From assembly GCF_024345375.1 (NCBI RefSeq), contig NZ_JAGQAZ010000001.1, forward strand, positions 372,001 to 436,000: a DNA stretch of 64,000 nucleotides, in the 5' to 3' direction. The translations under genes and the position numbers were made by a program. Positions 54,307 through 62,877 of the stretch are shown piece after piece; the stretch's first letter is position 1, and every line of letters begins with the position of its first letter. Origin of the DNA: Cyanobium sp. WAJ14-Wanaka (GTDB lineage: Bacteria > Cyanobacteriota > Cyanobacteriia > PCC-6307 > Cyanobiaceae). The notes below the pieces were generated by a model. That model was not told the DNA's origin, did no database searches, and saw only the letters and a list, made by a program, of their open reading frames with translations.

Positions 54307-54829
54307 TTGCCGAGCTGAGGGCCAGCCCTAGGGAGGGCCAAAACAGCCACCAGCCGAGGCCGTGCAGACCTACGCCCAGCTGGGGAGCCAGACCAAGGCC
54401 CATGCCCCAGCTGTTCGGCCAGAGCAGTAATAGCAGCGCCGCAAATTGCAGGATCGTTTTGGCCTTACCGGCCAGGGAGGCGGGTCCGCCACTGCTCTGG
54501 GCGGATCGCCACCCTGAAATCAGCAGTTCCCGCGCCAGCAACAGCCACACCGCCCAGAGGGGCAGTGCCCCACTGGCCGCCAGCCAGAGCAGGGGGGCGG
54601 AGATCAGGATCTTGTCGGTGAGGGGATCGAGTCGGGCACCCCAGGTCGAGCCACCACCCGCCTGGCGGGCCAGCCAGCCATCGGCCGCATCACTGAGTCC
54701 GCCGAGGGCCAGGAGCCACCAGGCCAGGGATTGCTGGCCCATGGCCAGGGCCACTAGCAGGGGCAAGCCCACAACGGCACGGCCAATGGTGAGTCCATCG
54801 GCAAGTTGGCGTAGGCGGCATGGCCCCAT
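54275..54829 (-). CDS. pgsA: CDP-alcohol phosphatidyltransferase, PgsA-like
   Basis: Makes phosphatidylglycerol-phosphate from CDP-diacylglycerol; phosphatidylglycerol is the only thylakoid phospholipid. The 184-residue membrane protein has the family motif spread over DAADGWLARQAGG and WGARLDPLTDK near 47-74, and about five helices. Start at ATG 54829. It is divergent from the CBS-domain gene (51 bases) and convergent with the CSP41-like gene with a 32-base overlap. Confidence 0.9.
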   Translation of the reverse strand: MGPCRLRQLADGLTIGRAVVGLPLLVALAMGQQSLAWWLLALGGLSDAADGWLARQAGGGSTWGARLDPLTDKILISAPLLWLAASGALPLWAVWLLLARELLISGWRSAQSSGGPASLAGKAKTILQFAALLLLLWPNSWGMGLGLAPQLGVGLHGLGWWLFWPSLGLALSSAISYLKAGNRR

Positions 54830-54880
54830 TCGAAACCTCAGGCTCGCCCCCAGAATGCTTGCAGTTCAGCAATTTTGCCC

Positions 54881-55345
54881 GTGGTGCAACAGCCCGTATC
54901 TGCCGTGATGTCGAGCCCCGTGCTGACGGTCACGGCCGAGAGCCCCCTGCAGGAAGCTGTGCAGTTGATGAGTGATCACCACATCAGTGGCCTACCGGTG
55001 GTGGATGCCAATGGCCAGTTGGTCGGTGAACTCACCGAACAGGACCTAATGGTCCGTGAAAGCGGTTTTGACGCCGGCCCCTATGTGTTGCTGCTCGATT
55101 CCGTGATCTACCTGCGCAATCCCCTGCAGTGGGACAAGCAGGTTCACCAGGTGCTTGGCAACAACGTGGGTGATGTGATGGGCCATTCGCCCCACACCTG
55201 TCTGTCTGATTTGGGCTTGCCCGCCGCCGCCAAACTCCTGCACGAACGCAGTACCCAGAGGCTGATCGTGGTTGACGACCAAAAACATCCCGTGGGCATG
55301 CTCACCCGCGGCGATGTGGTTCGGGCCCTAGCGGCGGCCGGCTGA
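54881..55345 (+). CDS. CBS-domain pair protein
   Basis: A 154-residue protein consisting of two CBS domains: VSAVMSSPVLTVTAESPLQE near 6-25 with HHISGLPVVDANGQLVGELT, and VGDVMGHSPHTCLSDLGLPA near 100 with STQRLIVVDDQKHPVGMLTR near 128-147. Between them lies YVLLLDSVIYLRNPLQWDKQ, typical of the picocyanobacterial family. Such modules bind adenine nucleotides and regulate partners. Start at GTG 54881; a TTG at 54875 is possible. Confidence 0.88.
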   Translation: MVQQPVSAVMSSPVLTVTAESPLQEAVQLMSDHHISGLPVVDANGQLVGELTEQDLMVRESGFDAGPYVLLLDSVIYLRNPLQWDKQVHQVLGNNVGDVMGHSPHTCLSDLGLPAAAKLLHERSTQRLIVVDDQKHPVGMLTRGDVVRALAAAG

Positions 55346-55364
55346 GCTATGGCTGCAGGCTGAT

Positions 55365-56765
55365 CTAGGGCGGTGGCAGTGGCGGTGCGGCAGGGGCCCC
55401 GGGTTTAACCGAGCCCACGGTTGGTGGTGGCGGTGCCGTCGGCGGCTGGCTTGCACCTTCCCCATTGGGGTCGCCACTCTCCTCAGGAGCTGTTGCTGCT
55501 GCCGGCTCCGCTGGTTCAGTTAGGCCATATCCATCTGGAAGTAGCAGTGGTGGTGGCAAATCCGCGGGCAGGTTTAGTTCTTTATTTGGTTTCTGGTAGT
55601 CGGCTCCCTGGGTCGCCTCTTGCTGCTGCTGACGGAGGGCAAGGGGGTCGGCGCTGATTGGTGTCTCCCGGAAGGGGGCCCTGTCGCTGTTGCTTCCACC
55701 CTTGCCCTTGGGTGCCCAGATCAGCCGGGCGATCGGATCAACCCCCTTTTCCATCAACCGGTTGAAGCCGGCTAGGGCCCTATCCACCAATTGGCCGCCG
55801 AGGGTCTGGCCGCATTGGAAGGGGTTGCCGCAACCGGATGGACCACTGCGGCTGGCCATGCCCGCCAATAGCGAACCCTGCAGGATTTGATGGCGGCGGC
55901 TGAGCCGCAGCATGTAGGGCACGTGCACAAAACTGGTGGCCCCGCCACTGATCCAATTGGCGTCAGCATCACTGAAGCCCTTCACCCCGGGGATGATGAA
56001 GCGGCTTTTTGAGGCGTGGTCGGGCAGGTAGGCAGCTCTGAGGCCGCGGCTTCTGGCCAGCTCCCTGGTTTGCTCCAGGGTGAGGCCGTCCCTGCTCATC
56101 AGCACTTCCACCCTGCCATCGGGCCGCAGGCCGATCACCATTCTGATTCGCGGCAGAAAGTAGCGAATCTGCTGGCCCATGGAGATGCTGTAGGCCCCCT
56201 TGTAGGCAGAGGGGGGCCTACCCAAGTCGTTGTAGAGGCTGTGCAGGCCACCAATAAAGCTTTCGAATTCCCGGGCCCTGGCGGGGGTCAGTTCGCCATA
56301 ACCGAATTCGACGCTGCCGTCATGGCGAATGCCAATGAAGGCGCGCTGCCGCGCTGCCGTGCGGTTTAGGCCCCGCCAGACCCGATCCCCCAGTTTGATG
56401 TCGCCCAACGGCACGGTGATTTCCTGGCCCCTGCGGTCCACATGGCGCTCGTACATCGGCCCGGAGATGTAGGCCAGGGCTGAGCGGTCGTCGTAGGCCT
56501 GCTGTTCCCTGTCCCAGCCCTCAAATAAATCCAGCTGTACCGCCCGGGGGTCGAAATCGAGGGCGTAGGTCTGGTCGTTTGGAATGTACCGAAAGGGCTG
56601 GCCATCGGCGGCGGTGATCAGGGGTGCGCCGGCGTCGGGGCGCCCATTGCCGATCGGCGGGGCAATGGCCACCAAAAAGGTGAGTAGGCCCGCTGGAATG
56701 GCCACCACCAGGGCCCTTTTCCTCTTCAAAAGGGGTTTGGGCGCTCTCGCCGCAGCGGTTTCCAA
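55365..56765 (-). CDS. Membrane-anchored hypothetical with proline-rich tail
   Basis: A 466-residue protein with an N-terminal anchor (about 16-40), a globular domain (about 50-340) and a Pro/Ala-rich C-terminal tail (from about 395) ending in PPLPPP. In the globular part, ALAYISGPMYERHV near 95-108, AFIGIRHDGSVEFGYGE near 140-156 and GVKGFSDADANWISGGATS near 262 recall phosphodiester-glycosidase-like (NAGPA) or related cyanobacterial folds, but I cannot assign an activity. It is probably exported. No close operon partners; its start faces the 32-residue gene across 161 bases. Confidence 0.72.
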   Translation of the reverse strand: METAAARAPKPLLKRKRALVVAIPAGLLTFLVAIAPPIGNGRPDAGAPLITAADGQPFRYIPNDQTYALDFDPRAVQLDLFEGWDREQQAYDDRSALAYISGPMYERHVDRRGQEITVPLGDIKLGDRVWRGLNRTAARQRAFIGIRHDGSVEFGYGELTPARAREFESFIGGLHSLYNDLGRPPSAYKGAYSISMGQQIRYFLPRIRMVIGLRPDGRVEVLMSRDGLTLEQTRELARSRGLRAAYLPDHASKSRFIIPGVKGFSDADANWISGGATSFVHVPYMLRLSRRHQILQGSLLAGMASRSGPSGCGNPFQCGQTLGGQLVDRALAGFNRLMEKGVDPIARLIWAPKGKGGSNSDRAPFRETPISADPLALRQQQQEATQGADYQKPNKELNLPADLPPPLLLPDGYGLTEPAEPAAATAPEESGDPNGEGASQPPTAPPPPTVGSVKPGAPAAPPLPPP

Positions 56766-56926
56766 AACGGGGGAGCCTGCGGCCGGCTAGCCAGAAGCAC
56801 CCACGTTGGGAGCGGGTGGCTCCCGGCGTCAAGTGGCCGGCTTTACCCATGTCCCGGGTGTAGAGCGGCTAGACAAAGCCCGGCTCCGATTGCGAGGCTG
56901 CCCCATTGGTGATAGTTAAATTATTT

Positions 56927-57025
56927 ATGGATTCTTCCTTCGTGACGATCGGCCTACTGTTGGCCCTTGGCGGCTCCCTGGCCTTGATGGCCCTGATTGT
57001 CAAAAGATTGGAGAAGGCTTCCTAG
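56927..57025 (+). CDS. 32-residue single-helix membrane peptide
   Basis: ATG 56927 to TAG 57025 encodes [20 protein letters not shown] then [12 protein letters not shown]: one helix and a basic C-terminus, the build of small photosystem or cytochrome complex subunits. It does not match PetG, PetL, PetM, PetN, PsbM, PsbX, PsbY or PsaM as I recall them. An AT-rich stretch (gatagttaaattattt) sits right upstream. The stop shares the CTAG palindrome with the nadA stop on the other strand. Confidence 0.55.
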   Translation: MDSSFVTIGLLLALGGSLALMALIVKRLEKAS

Positions 57026-58005
57026 GCGCTCATGGCGAGCATCCGCTCGATTGGTGCCAGGGCCCTTTGGCGCAGGCCCTCCTCAAGTTCGATGGCAGGG
57101 CTGAGGGTCTCTAAACAGCTCCAGACCTTCTCCAGGGTGTTGAGCCGCATGTAGGGGCAGGCATTGCAGCTGCAGCCATCGGCTCCGGGCACCTCGTAAA
57201 AGGCCTTGCCGGGCACCTGCAGGCGCATTTGGTGCAGGATCCCCGGCTCGGTGAGCACCAGAAAGCTGCTGGCCTCACTGCTGGCGGCCCGGCGCAGCAG
57301 GGCGCTGGTGGAACCGATGAAATCGGCCTGATCAAGCAAATGCTCCTGGCATTCCGGATGGGCCAGCACCTCCGCCTCCGGGTGGGCCAGTTTTAGGCGC
57401 AGCAGGGCCTCCTCGCTGAAGGTTTCGTGCACGATGCAGCTGCCTGGCCAGAGGGTGAGCTCCCGGCCGCTTTGCTGTTGAACCCAGCGCCCCAGGTTTT
57501 GGTCCGGGGCAAAAAGAATCGGCCGATCCGCAGGTAGCTGCTGCACCAGCGACACCGCATTGCTGCTGGTGCAAATCAAATCGCTCTGGGCTTTCACCGC
57601 CGCCGAGCAGTTGATGTAACTGACCACAAAGTGGTCGGGATGCTGGGCCCTAAAGCTGGCGAAGCCATCGGCTGGGCAGGCATCGGCCAGGCTGCAACCC
57701 GCCTCCAGATCAGGAATCAGCACCGTTTTATCGGGGCTGAGAATTTTGGCCGTTTCGGCCATGAAGTGCACACCGCAAAACACGATTACCTCGGCGTCGG
57801 TGGCCGCGGCCTTACGGGAGAGCTCTAGGGAATCGCCAATGAAGTCGGCGATGTCCTGGATCGAGTCGTCTTGGTAGTAATGGGCCAGGATGATGGCCTT
57901 GCGTTGCTTTCGCAGCTCCGCTATTGCCCCTGGAAGGTCAGCCGGAACCGTGTTCGAACCTCTCGCAAAAACCAACGAAATCCCCAGCTGATGCAGGATT
58001 ATCAC
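57022..58005 (-). CDS. nadA: Quinolinate synthase A
   Basis: 4Fe-4S enzyme that condenses iminoaspartate and DHAP to quinolinate for NAD synthesis. The 327-residue protein has [20 protein letters not shown] near 37-56, [20 protein letters not shown] near 74-93 (first Fe-S Cys), [18 protein letters not shown] near 102-119, [14 protein letters not shown] near 216-229, and [19 protein letters not shown] near 277. Length is normal. GTG 58005 is given; TTG 57975 would relieve crowding, since the divergent gene starts 16 bases away. Confidence 0.95.
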   Translation of the reverse strand: MIILHQLGISLVFARGSNTVPADLPGAIAELRKQRKAIILAHYYQDDSIQDIADFIGDSLELSRKAAATDAEVIVFCGVHFMAETAKILSPDKTVLIPDLEAGCSLADACPADGFASFRAQHPDHFVVSYINCSAAVKAQSDLICTSSNAVSLVQQLPADRPILFAPDQNLGRWVQQQSGRELTLWPGSCIVHETFSEEALLRLKLAHPEAEVLAHPECQEHLLDQADFIGSTSALLRRAASSEASSFLVLTEPGILHQMRLQVPGKAFYEVPGADGCSCNACPYMRLNTLEKVWSCLETLSPAIELEEGLRQRALAPIERMLAMSA

Positions 58006-58021
58006 AGCCTAGGCACCGGGG

Positions 58022-58909
58022 TTGGCTGATTTGCGCATCGCCATTGCGGGCGATCTTCACGGCGCGTGGGACCACACCGACCAGGCGCTGCTTGAGACCC
58101 TCGCTCCAGATGCGTTGCTGGTGGTCGGCGACCTCAGCGATGGTCAGCAGCGCATCCCTGCCCTGCTGCGCCAGCTGACCCTGCCGGTGGCTTGCATCCT
58201 GGGCAACCACGACACGGGCAAGGACTCCTCGGGGTTAACCCTGCAGCGCCAAATTGCGGCCCTGGGCCAGCTCCACTGCGGCTGGCGGCTGCGGGAATTG
58301 CCCGGCCTGTCCGTGGTGGGTGGGCGGCCAGCTACGGCCGGCGGCGGCTATCACCTTTCCCAGGCAGCCCTGTCCGCCTTTGGCCCAGTCACTCTGCAGG
58401 ATTCGGTGAACAGGATCACCACCGCCGCCCAGGGGGCCAGCCCCCAATGGCCCCTGGTGCTCCTGGGCCATAGCGGTCCCACGGGCCTCGGCAGTGATGC
58501 CACATCCCCCTGCGGCAAGGATTGGAAGCCCCCAGCCTGTGATTGGGGTGATCAGGATCTGGCCCTGGCCGTCCAGCAGATCCAACGCCAGCGGCCCCTG
58601 CCCCTGGTGGTCTTTGGCCACATGCATCACGTCCTGCGGCGGGGCCAGGGACACCGTCTGACTTTTTGCACAGATCGGGCCGGCACTGCCTACCTAAATA
58701 CGGCTTCCGTGCCTCGCCATGGCACCGATGAACAGGGTCGGGCGCTGCGCCATTTCAGCTGGGTGGAATTTGAAGGCATGCACTTGGTGCATGTCAGCCA
58801 CCGTTGGTTTGGCCTGGGGGGCGAGTGTCTCTATGAGGAGAAGCTCTTTTCTGCCCCATCCCCAGCTCTGGCACCGCAAGTCGCCACTGGCGTTCTAGGC
58901 AAGTGCTGA
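58022..58909 (+). CDS. TIGR04168 family metallophosphoesterase
   Basis: A 295-residue calcineurin-like phosphoesterase with the metal motifs IAIAGDLHGAWDHTDQALLE near 6-25, LLVVGDLSDGQQR near 33-45, CILGNHDTGKDSSG near 58-71, LLGHSGPTGLGSDA near 147-160 and VVFGHMHHVLRRGQ near 199-212. The family is shared by cyanobacteria and plants; substrate unknown. TTG start, 16 bases from the divergent nadA start. It overlaps the next gene by 7 bases. Confidence 0.9.
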   Translation: MADLRIAIAGDLHGAWDHTDQALLETLAPDALLVVGDLSDGQQRIPALLRQLTLPVACILGNHDTGKDSSGLTLQRQIAALGQLHCGWRLRELPGLSVVGGRPATAGGGYHLSQAALSAFGPVTLQDSVNRITTAAQGASPQWPLVLLGHSGPTGLGSDATSPCGKDWKPPACDWGDQDLALAVQQIQRQRPLPLVVFGHMHHVLRRGQGHRLTFCTDRAGTAYLNTASVPRHGTDEQGRALRHFSWVEFEGMHLVHVSHRWFGLGGECLYEEKLFSAPSPALAPQVATGVLGKC

Positions 58910-59973
58910 TCCTGGCCTGTATCAGCGGCCACGGCTTTGGCCATGGTTCGCGCAGCGCGGCGGTATTGACGGCCTTGCACCAGCTGCGGCCCGACTGGAG
59001 GCTGGTGCTCTCCACCTCCTTGCCGGAGTCGTTTTTAACCATGGCCCTGGGGCCCGTGCCCTTCGAGAGGCGCCATTGCCAGTGGGATGTGGGTGTGGTC
59101 CAGGCCGACGCCCTCGGGGCTGATCCAGTGGCGACCCTGTTGGCCCTGGAGGTCCTGGAGCAACAGCTGCCTGGCCAACTGGAAAGGGAGGTGGACTGGC
59201 TGTTGAGTCAGGCGGAACCAATCCTGGTGATGGCGGATGTGCCGCCAGCGGCGGCCCTTTTGGCCCAACGGCTCGGGGCGCCGCTGGTGTGGCTGGCCAA
59301 TTTTGGCTGGGATGGCATCTACGGGGCCATGGGCCCCCAGTTTTCAGGCTGGGCCGATGGGGCCCTGGCCCTCTATCGCCAGGGCCAGCTTCTGCTCCAG
59401 GCCCCCCTGGCGATGCCGATGCCCTGGGGATTGCCAACACTCAGCTTGGGTTTGACCGCAGGCACCCCGCGACTGGAGGCGTCGGCCCTGGCCACGCAGC
59501 TGGGCTTGCCCGCCGATCCGGCTCGCTGCGTTTTGATCAGTTTTGGGGGGTTGGGCATGGCTCTTAGGCCCGAGCTGCTCGACCTTTGGCCCGGCCATAC
59601 TTTCATCAGCACCGATCCGCTGGTGGCGAGCCGGGCAAACGGCCGGCTGTTACCTCCGGGGATTCGCCCATTGGAGGTCATGCGATTGTGCGAAAGGGTC
59701 ATCACCAAGCCCGGCTATAGCAGCTTTTGTGAGGCCCTCAGCCAGGGAGTGGGGATCCACCTGGTCCATCGCTCCGGTTTTGCCGAGGCAGCTGTTCTTG
59801 AGGAGGCCCTGCAGCGCCATGGCCGCCACCGCCTGCTGAGCCAGGAGCAGTGGCATCGCGGCGACTGGCAGCTCGATCGTCCCCTGCTGGCGGCTAGCCG
59901 GTCCCCCCTGCCGTCAGACGGTTGCGAGCAGGCCGCCCAGACAATCATTCAAGTTGCCATAGGCCAGTCGTAG
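58903..59973 (+). CDS. GT-B type glycosyltransferase-like protein
   Basis: A 356-residue protein starting at GTG 58903. The N-terminal ACISGHGFGHGSRSAAVLTA near 5-24 and the C-terminal RVITKPGYSSFCEALSQGVG near 264-283 are like MurG/UDP-glucosyltransferase folds. ILVMADVPPAAALLAQRLGA and FISTDPLVASRANGR also fit. Acceptor and donor are unknown. A 7-base overlap with the phosphoesterase gene implies coupling. The gene ends just before a set of inverted repeats. Confidence 0.8.
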   Translation: MLILACISGHGFGHGSRSAAVLTALHQLRPDWRLVLSTSLPESFLTMALGPVPFERRHCQWDVGVVQADALGADPVATLLALEVLEQQLPGQLEREVDWLLSQAEPILVMADVPPAAALLAQRLGAPLVWLANFGWDGIYGAMGPQFSGWADGALALYRQGQLLLQAPLAMPMPWGLPTLSLGLTAGTPRLEASALATQLGLPADPARCVLISFGGLGMALRPELLDLWPGHTFISTDPLVASRANGRLLPPGIRPLEVMRLCERVITKPGYSSFCEALSQGVGIHLVHRSGFAEAAVLEEALQRHGRHRLLSQEQWHRGDWQLDRPLLAASRSPLPSDGCEQAAQTIIQVAIGQS

Positions 59974-59990
59974 CAGTCGTTTTGCTGTCA

Positions 59991-60073
59991 TGCCAATTGA
60001 CCTATTGGCATCCAAGACTTGCCTGTTTGACAGATATTTGGCAAATTGGCGCCAAGTTGTTGGCCCTGCCAAC
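59991..60073. promoter_or_regulatory. Cluster of TTGGC/GCCAA inverted repeats
   Basis: Three dyads in 83 bases between a glycosyltransferase stop and a secreted endolysin gene: tgccaat-tgacct-attggca (59991-60010), the palindrome ttggcgccaa (60046-60055), and gttggc-cct-gccaac (60059-60073). A further ttggc occurs at 60038. The stretch is AT-richer than the genes around it. It may be a multi-site operator or leader structure for the downstream gene. Confidence 0.5.
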
Positions 60074-60092
60074 TAATTGCGAGTTATTTGTT

Positions 60093-60815
60093 TTGCCAAA
60101 GCTCCGCACCAGTTGTTTGTTGTTATCCGCACTGGTGGCGTCAGCTTTTACGGTCCCCCTTGCTTCCGCGTCAGAGGCGTCTGTACCTGAGACGTCTGCA
60201 TCTCAGCCTGAGGAGGCCGGCGAGCGCCTGGTGTTCCGGTTGCCTCCTCCGGCGCCACGGCTTTTCGCCATCACCCCCGAGCGGCGGGCCCTTTTAAACA
60301 CCATTCGCTACGCAGAGGGCACCTGGGCTGGCGGCACTGCCGTTGGCTATCGGGTGATGTTTGGCGGCGGCTTGATGCCCTCCCTCGATCGGCACCCGGA
60401 TCGGGTGATCCGCAAATCCGGCTATGCCAGTGCGGCTGCCGGGGCCTATCAATTCATGCCCTTCACCTGGTCACTGGCCTCCCGCAGCCTGGGGCTCACT
60501 GCCTTTGGGCCGGAGGTTCAGGACCAGGCAGCGATCTTTTTGATCCAACGGCGCGGCGCCCTGGCCCTGGCTGATCTGGGGCTGTTTACCCCCCATTTGG
60601 CGGCCAGGCTGGCACCGGAATGGGCCTCTTTCCCGACCATGGCCGGCAGGAGTTTCTATGGCCAGCCGGTGCGGCGCTTCCACGATCTCAGGCGCTTCTA
60701 TGAAGACAACCTCAGCCAGTTGCGAGGTGAAGTGGCCCAGGTGGCCGTTGAGCCCAGCTGCCTGCCGGCCGAATCAATTGAGTGCCGCCTTGAGGCCCTG
60801 AAGCGGCTTCCTTAG
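60093..60815 (+). CDS. Secreted lambda-endolysin-like (GH104) muramidase
   Basis: A 240-residue protein with a signal peptide (about 1-26, cleaved near ASAS if TTG 60093 is the start) and a domain like the phage lambda endolysin: LLNTIRYAEGTWAGGTAVGY near 67-86 with the probable catalytic Glu, YRVMFGGGLMPS, HPDRVI, SAAAGAYQFMPFTWSLASRS near 115-134, and QDQAAIFLIQRRGALAL near 146. It would cut peptidoglycan as a lytic transglycosylase. The longer frame from 59922 runs through the repeat cluster and is rejected. The domain is also known in cellular cyanobacterial proteins, so prophage origin is not implied. Confidence 0.82.
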   Translation: MPKLRTSCLLLSALVASAFTVPLASASEASVPETSASQPEEAGERLVFRLPPPAPRLFAITPERRALLNTIRYAEGTWAGGTAVGYRVMFGGGLMPSLDRHPDRVIRKSGYASAAAGAYQFMPFTWSLASRSLGLTAFGPEVQDQAAIFLIQRRGALALADLGLFTPHLAARLAPEWASFPTMAGRSFYGQPVRRFHDLRRFYEDNLSQLRGEVAQVAVEPSCLPAESIECRLEALKRLP

Positions 60816-60821
60816 GCCGAC

Positions 60822-61631
60822 CTATTCCTGAGGCTTTGGTTTACCCACGGTCTTTTGGGCCACCAGGTAGGCCACCACAATTCCACCCAGGAAGGCCAGG
60901 CTGTTGCGCAGTAGGGGCAGCACCTCTGTGGTGCGGGTGAGGATTGGCCCCAGGCCCAGGGCCCCAAACATGATCAGCCACAGGGGCGAGAGCAGCAAGA
61001 CCCAACCCCATTCGAAGCGGCGGCCCTCCTTGCGGGGATAGCCGGCGAAGCCCACCACCAGACCGCCCACAACAGAGGTGGAAAGGGTCAGTAACCACTG
61101 CTCCCTGGGCAGGCCGGGCACCACTTGGCAGCCGCCTTTCTCGAGGCAATCCTCCACCACTTGCACTGAATCCAGGATCGCTGCGGCCTGGCCGTGGTCG
61201 CGCACGTAGTACTGGTTGCCAAAGCGGGTTTGCAGCTCCACCCAGTAGGTGCGAGGCATCAGGGCAAATAGGCCCTCGCCCACGTTGAAGTTCAACAGGT
61301 TGCCGCCCCTTTCATCACCCACCACCAGCAGGCTGCGTTCATCCAGGTTCCAGAAACTTTTCACTGCCTGGCCAGGGGTGCGGTCGTATTGGGTTAACAC
61401 CCGCACTTTCCAGCCATTTTCTGCTTCGAATTTGGTGAGCTGCTCCTCCAGGCTGGTGCGCTGGGCGTCACTAAAAATTTTCGCCAGATCAATCACCGGG
61501 GTTGGGTGATCGGGCAGCAGGTCCGGGTTGTCATAGGCCAGTGCTGGCCCGCAGAAACCAGGCAGAATCAGCACCAGGGCTGCCACCAGCGCGAACAACT
61601 GCCGGCCCCATGCCCTGGCTAAACGACCCAT
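60822..61631 (-). CDS. TPM-domain protein, Psb32-like
   Basis: A 269-residue protein with an N-terminal signal (about 8-32, ending PALA), a TPM domain (TPVIDLAKIFSDAQRTSLEE near 43-62, WKVRVLTQYDR near 72-82, RSLLVVGDERGGNLLNFNVG near 98-117), and two C-terminal helices. The layout matches cyanobacterial Psb32, a thylakoid protein that protects photosystem II from photodamage. Start at ATG 61631; the frame before it is not conserved. Convergent with the endolysin gene, 6 bases between stops. Confidence 0.87.
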   Translation of the reverse strand: MGRLARAWGRQLFALVAALVLILPGFCGPALAYDNPDLLPDHPTPVIDLAKIFSDAQRTSLEEQLTKFEAENGWKVRVLTQYDRTPGQAVKSFWNLDERSLLVVGDERGGNLLNFNVGEGLFALMPRTYWVELQTRFGNQYYVRDHGQAAAILDSVQVVEDCLEKGGCQVVPGLPREQWLLTLSTSVVGGLVVGFAGYPRKEGRRFEWGWVLLLSPLWLIMFGALGLGPILTRTTEVLPLLRNSLAFLGGIVVAYLVAQKTVGKPKPQE

Positions 61632-61680
61632 GCCCCTGCTTCGATGCTCGCAGCATTGTGTCTGAGCCGGGATATGGACC

Positions 61681-62877
61681 GTGGTTGAACTCCAAGTGCC
61701 CGATTGGCTGCGGCTGCGAATCGCTGCGGCGGGCGGTGCGGTGTCATTTGCCACCTACATGGATTGGGTGCTGCATGACGCTGAGCACGGGGCCTATGGC
61801 GCTGGCAAATTGCGGATTGGTCCAGAAGGGGATTTCGCCACTTCCCCGTCCCTCGGCCCCGACTTCGCGGGCCTCCTGGCCGTGCAGTTGGCCGATTGGT
61901 TAGGGCAATTCCCCCACGACCAGCCCCTGGGCCTGGTCGAGGCCGGCCCTGGGGAGGGCAGCCTGGCCCTAGACCTGGCCTGGCAAATGCAGCGCCACTG
62001 GCCCGATTTGGCCGGGCGGCTCAGCCTGGTGTTGGTGGAGCCCAATCCCGGCATGGCCGAGCGCCAGCGGACACTCCTTTCCAACTGCCCCCTACCCCTG
62101 CGTTGGAGCACTTTTGCCGAGCTGGCCGCAGACCCGGTGCAGGGGGTGGTGTTGGCCCATGAGGTACTTGACGCCCTGGCGGTCGAGCGGATTGTCTGGA
62201 GTGATGGCAAGTGGTGTCAGCAGTTGGTTTGCCTGGTGGATGGTGACGCTGAAGCGTCGCTCCAGTTGCTGCCTGGCCCTGCCCTTTCCCCTGCTGCGGA
62301 TGGTCAGCTGGTTCAGCTGGGCCTGCTGCCGGCCAATCCCCAGCGGGGCGAGGGCTGGAGTAGCGAGCTCCATCCGGGGCTGGAGCCCTGGCTAGGGGAT
62401 TGCGCCGCCGCCCTCAGCGCCGGGATGTTGCTGGTGGTCGACTACGCCCATGAGGCCTGGCGTTACTACGCACCCCCGCGCAGTGAAGGCACCCTGATGG
62501 CCTACCGGGACCAGCGGGCCAGCGGCGATCCGCTGCTTGATCCCGGCAGCTGGGACCTCACCGCCCATATCTGTATTGAAAGCCTGGAGGCCGCTGCCGC
62601 CGCCAGTGGCTGGCAGGCCCTTGGCCAGTGCCGCCAGGGGCAGGCGCTGTTGGCCCTGGGTTTGGCGGAGCGTCTGCATGGGCTGCAACAACTCGAACTA
62701 GGGGAGCTGCTGCCCCGGCGTGAGGCCCTGCTGCGGCTTGTAGATCCCATTGCCCTGGGCGATTTCCGCTGGCTTGCCTTTAGTCGTAACCAGGCCCCAC
62801 TCCAGCCCCTATTCAGCCGGGAACCTGGGCCGCCAACCACTGCTGCAGATTCGGGGCAGCCGGATCGGGTCGGCTAG
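61681..62877 (+). CDS. MidA-type class I SAM methyltransferase
   Basis: A 398-residue protein of the MidA/NDUFAF7 family (DUF185). It has SFATYMDWVLHDAEHGAYGA near 22-41, DFATSPSLGPDFAGLLAVQL near 50-69, the SAM loop EAGPGEGSLALDLAWQMQ near 87-104, VLVEPNPGMAERQRTLL near 117-133 and VLAHEVLDALAVERIVW near 157-173. Mitochondrial relatives methylate a complex I arginine; an NDH-1 role here is conjecture. GTG start at 61681. It overlaps the convergent NmrA-like gene by 65 bases. Confidence 0.9.
   Translation: MVELQVPDWLRLRIAAAGGAVSFATYMDWVLHDAEHGAYGAGKLRIGPEGDFATSPSLGPDFAGLLAVQLADWLGQFPHDQPLGLVEAGPGEGSLALDLAWQMQRHWPDLAGRLSLVLVEPNPGMAERQRTLLSNCPLPLRWSTFAELAADPVQGVVLAHEVLDALAVERIVWSDGKWCQQLVCLVDGDAEASLQLLPGPALSPAADGQLVQLGLLPANPQRGEGWSSELHPGLEPWLGDCAAALSAGMLLVVDYAHEAWRYYAPPRSEGTLMAYRDQRASGDPLLDPGSWDLTAHICIESLEAAAAASGWQALGQCRQGQALLALGLAERLHGLQQLELGELLPRREALLRLVDPIALGDFRWLAFSRNQAPLQPLFSREPGPPTTAADSGQPDRVG

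Noticed and set aside
56766-56926. Possible tRNA or small RNA in the largest gene-free spacer
   Set aside because: No T-loop or CCA-like pattern and no terminator; I see only the promoter region of two divergent genes.
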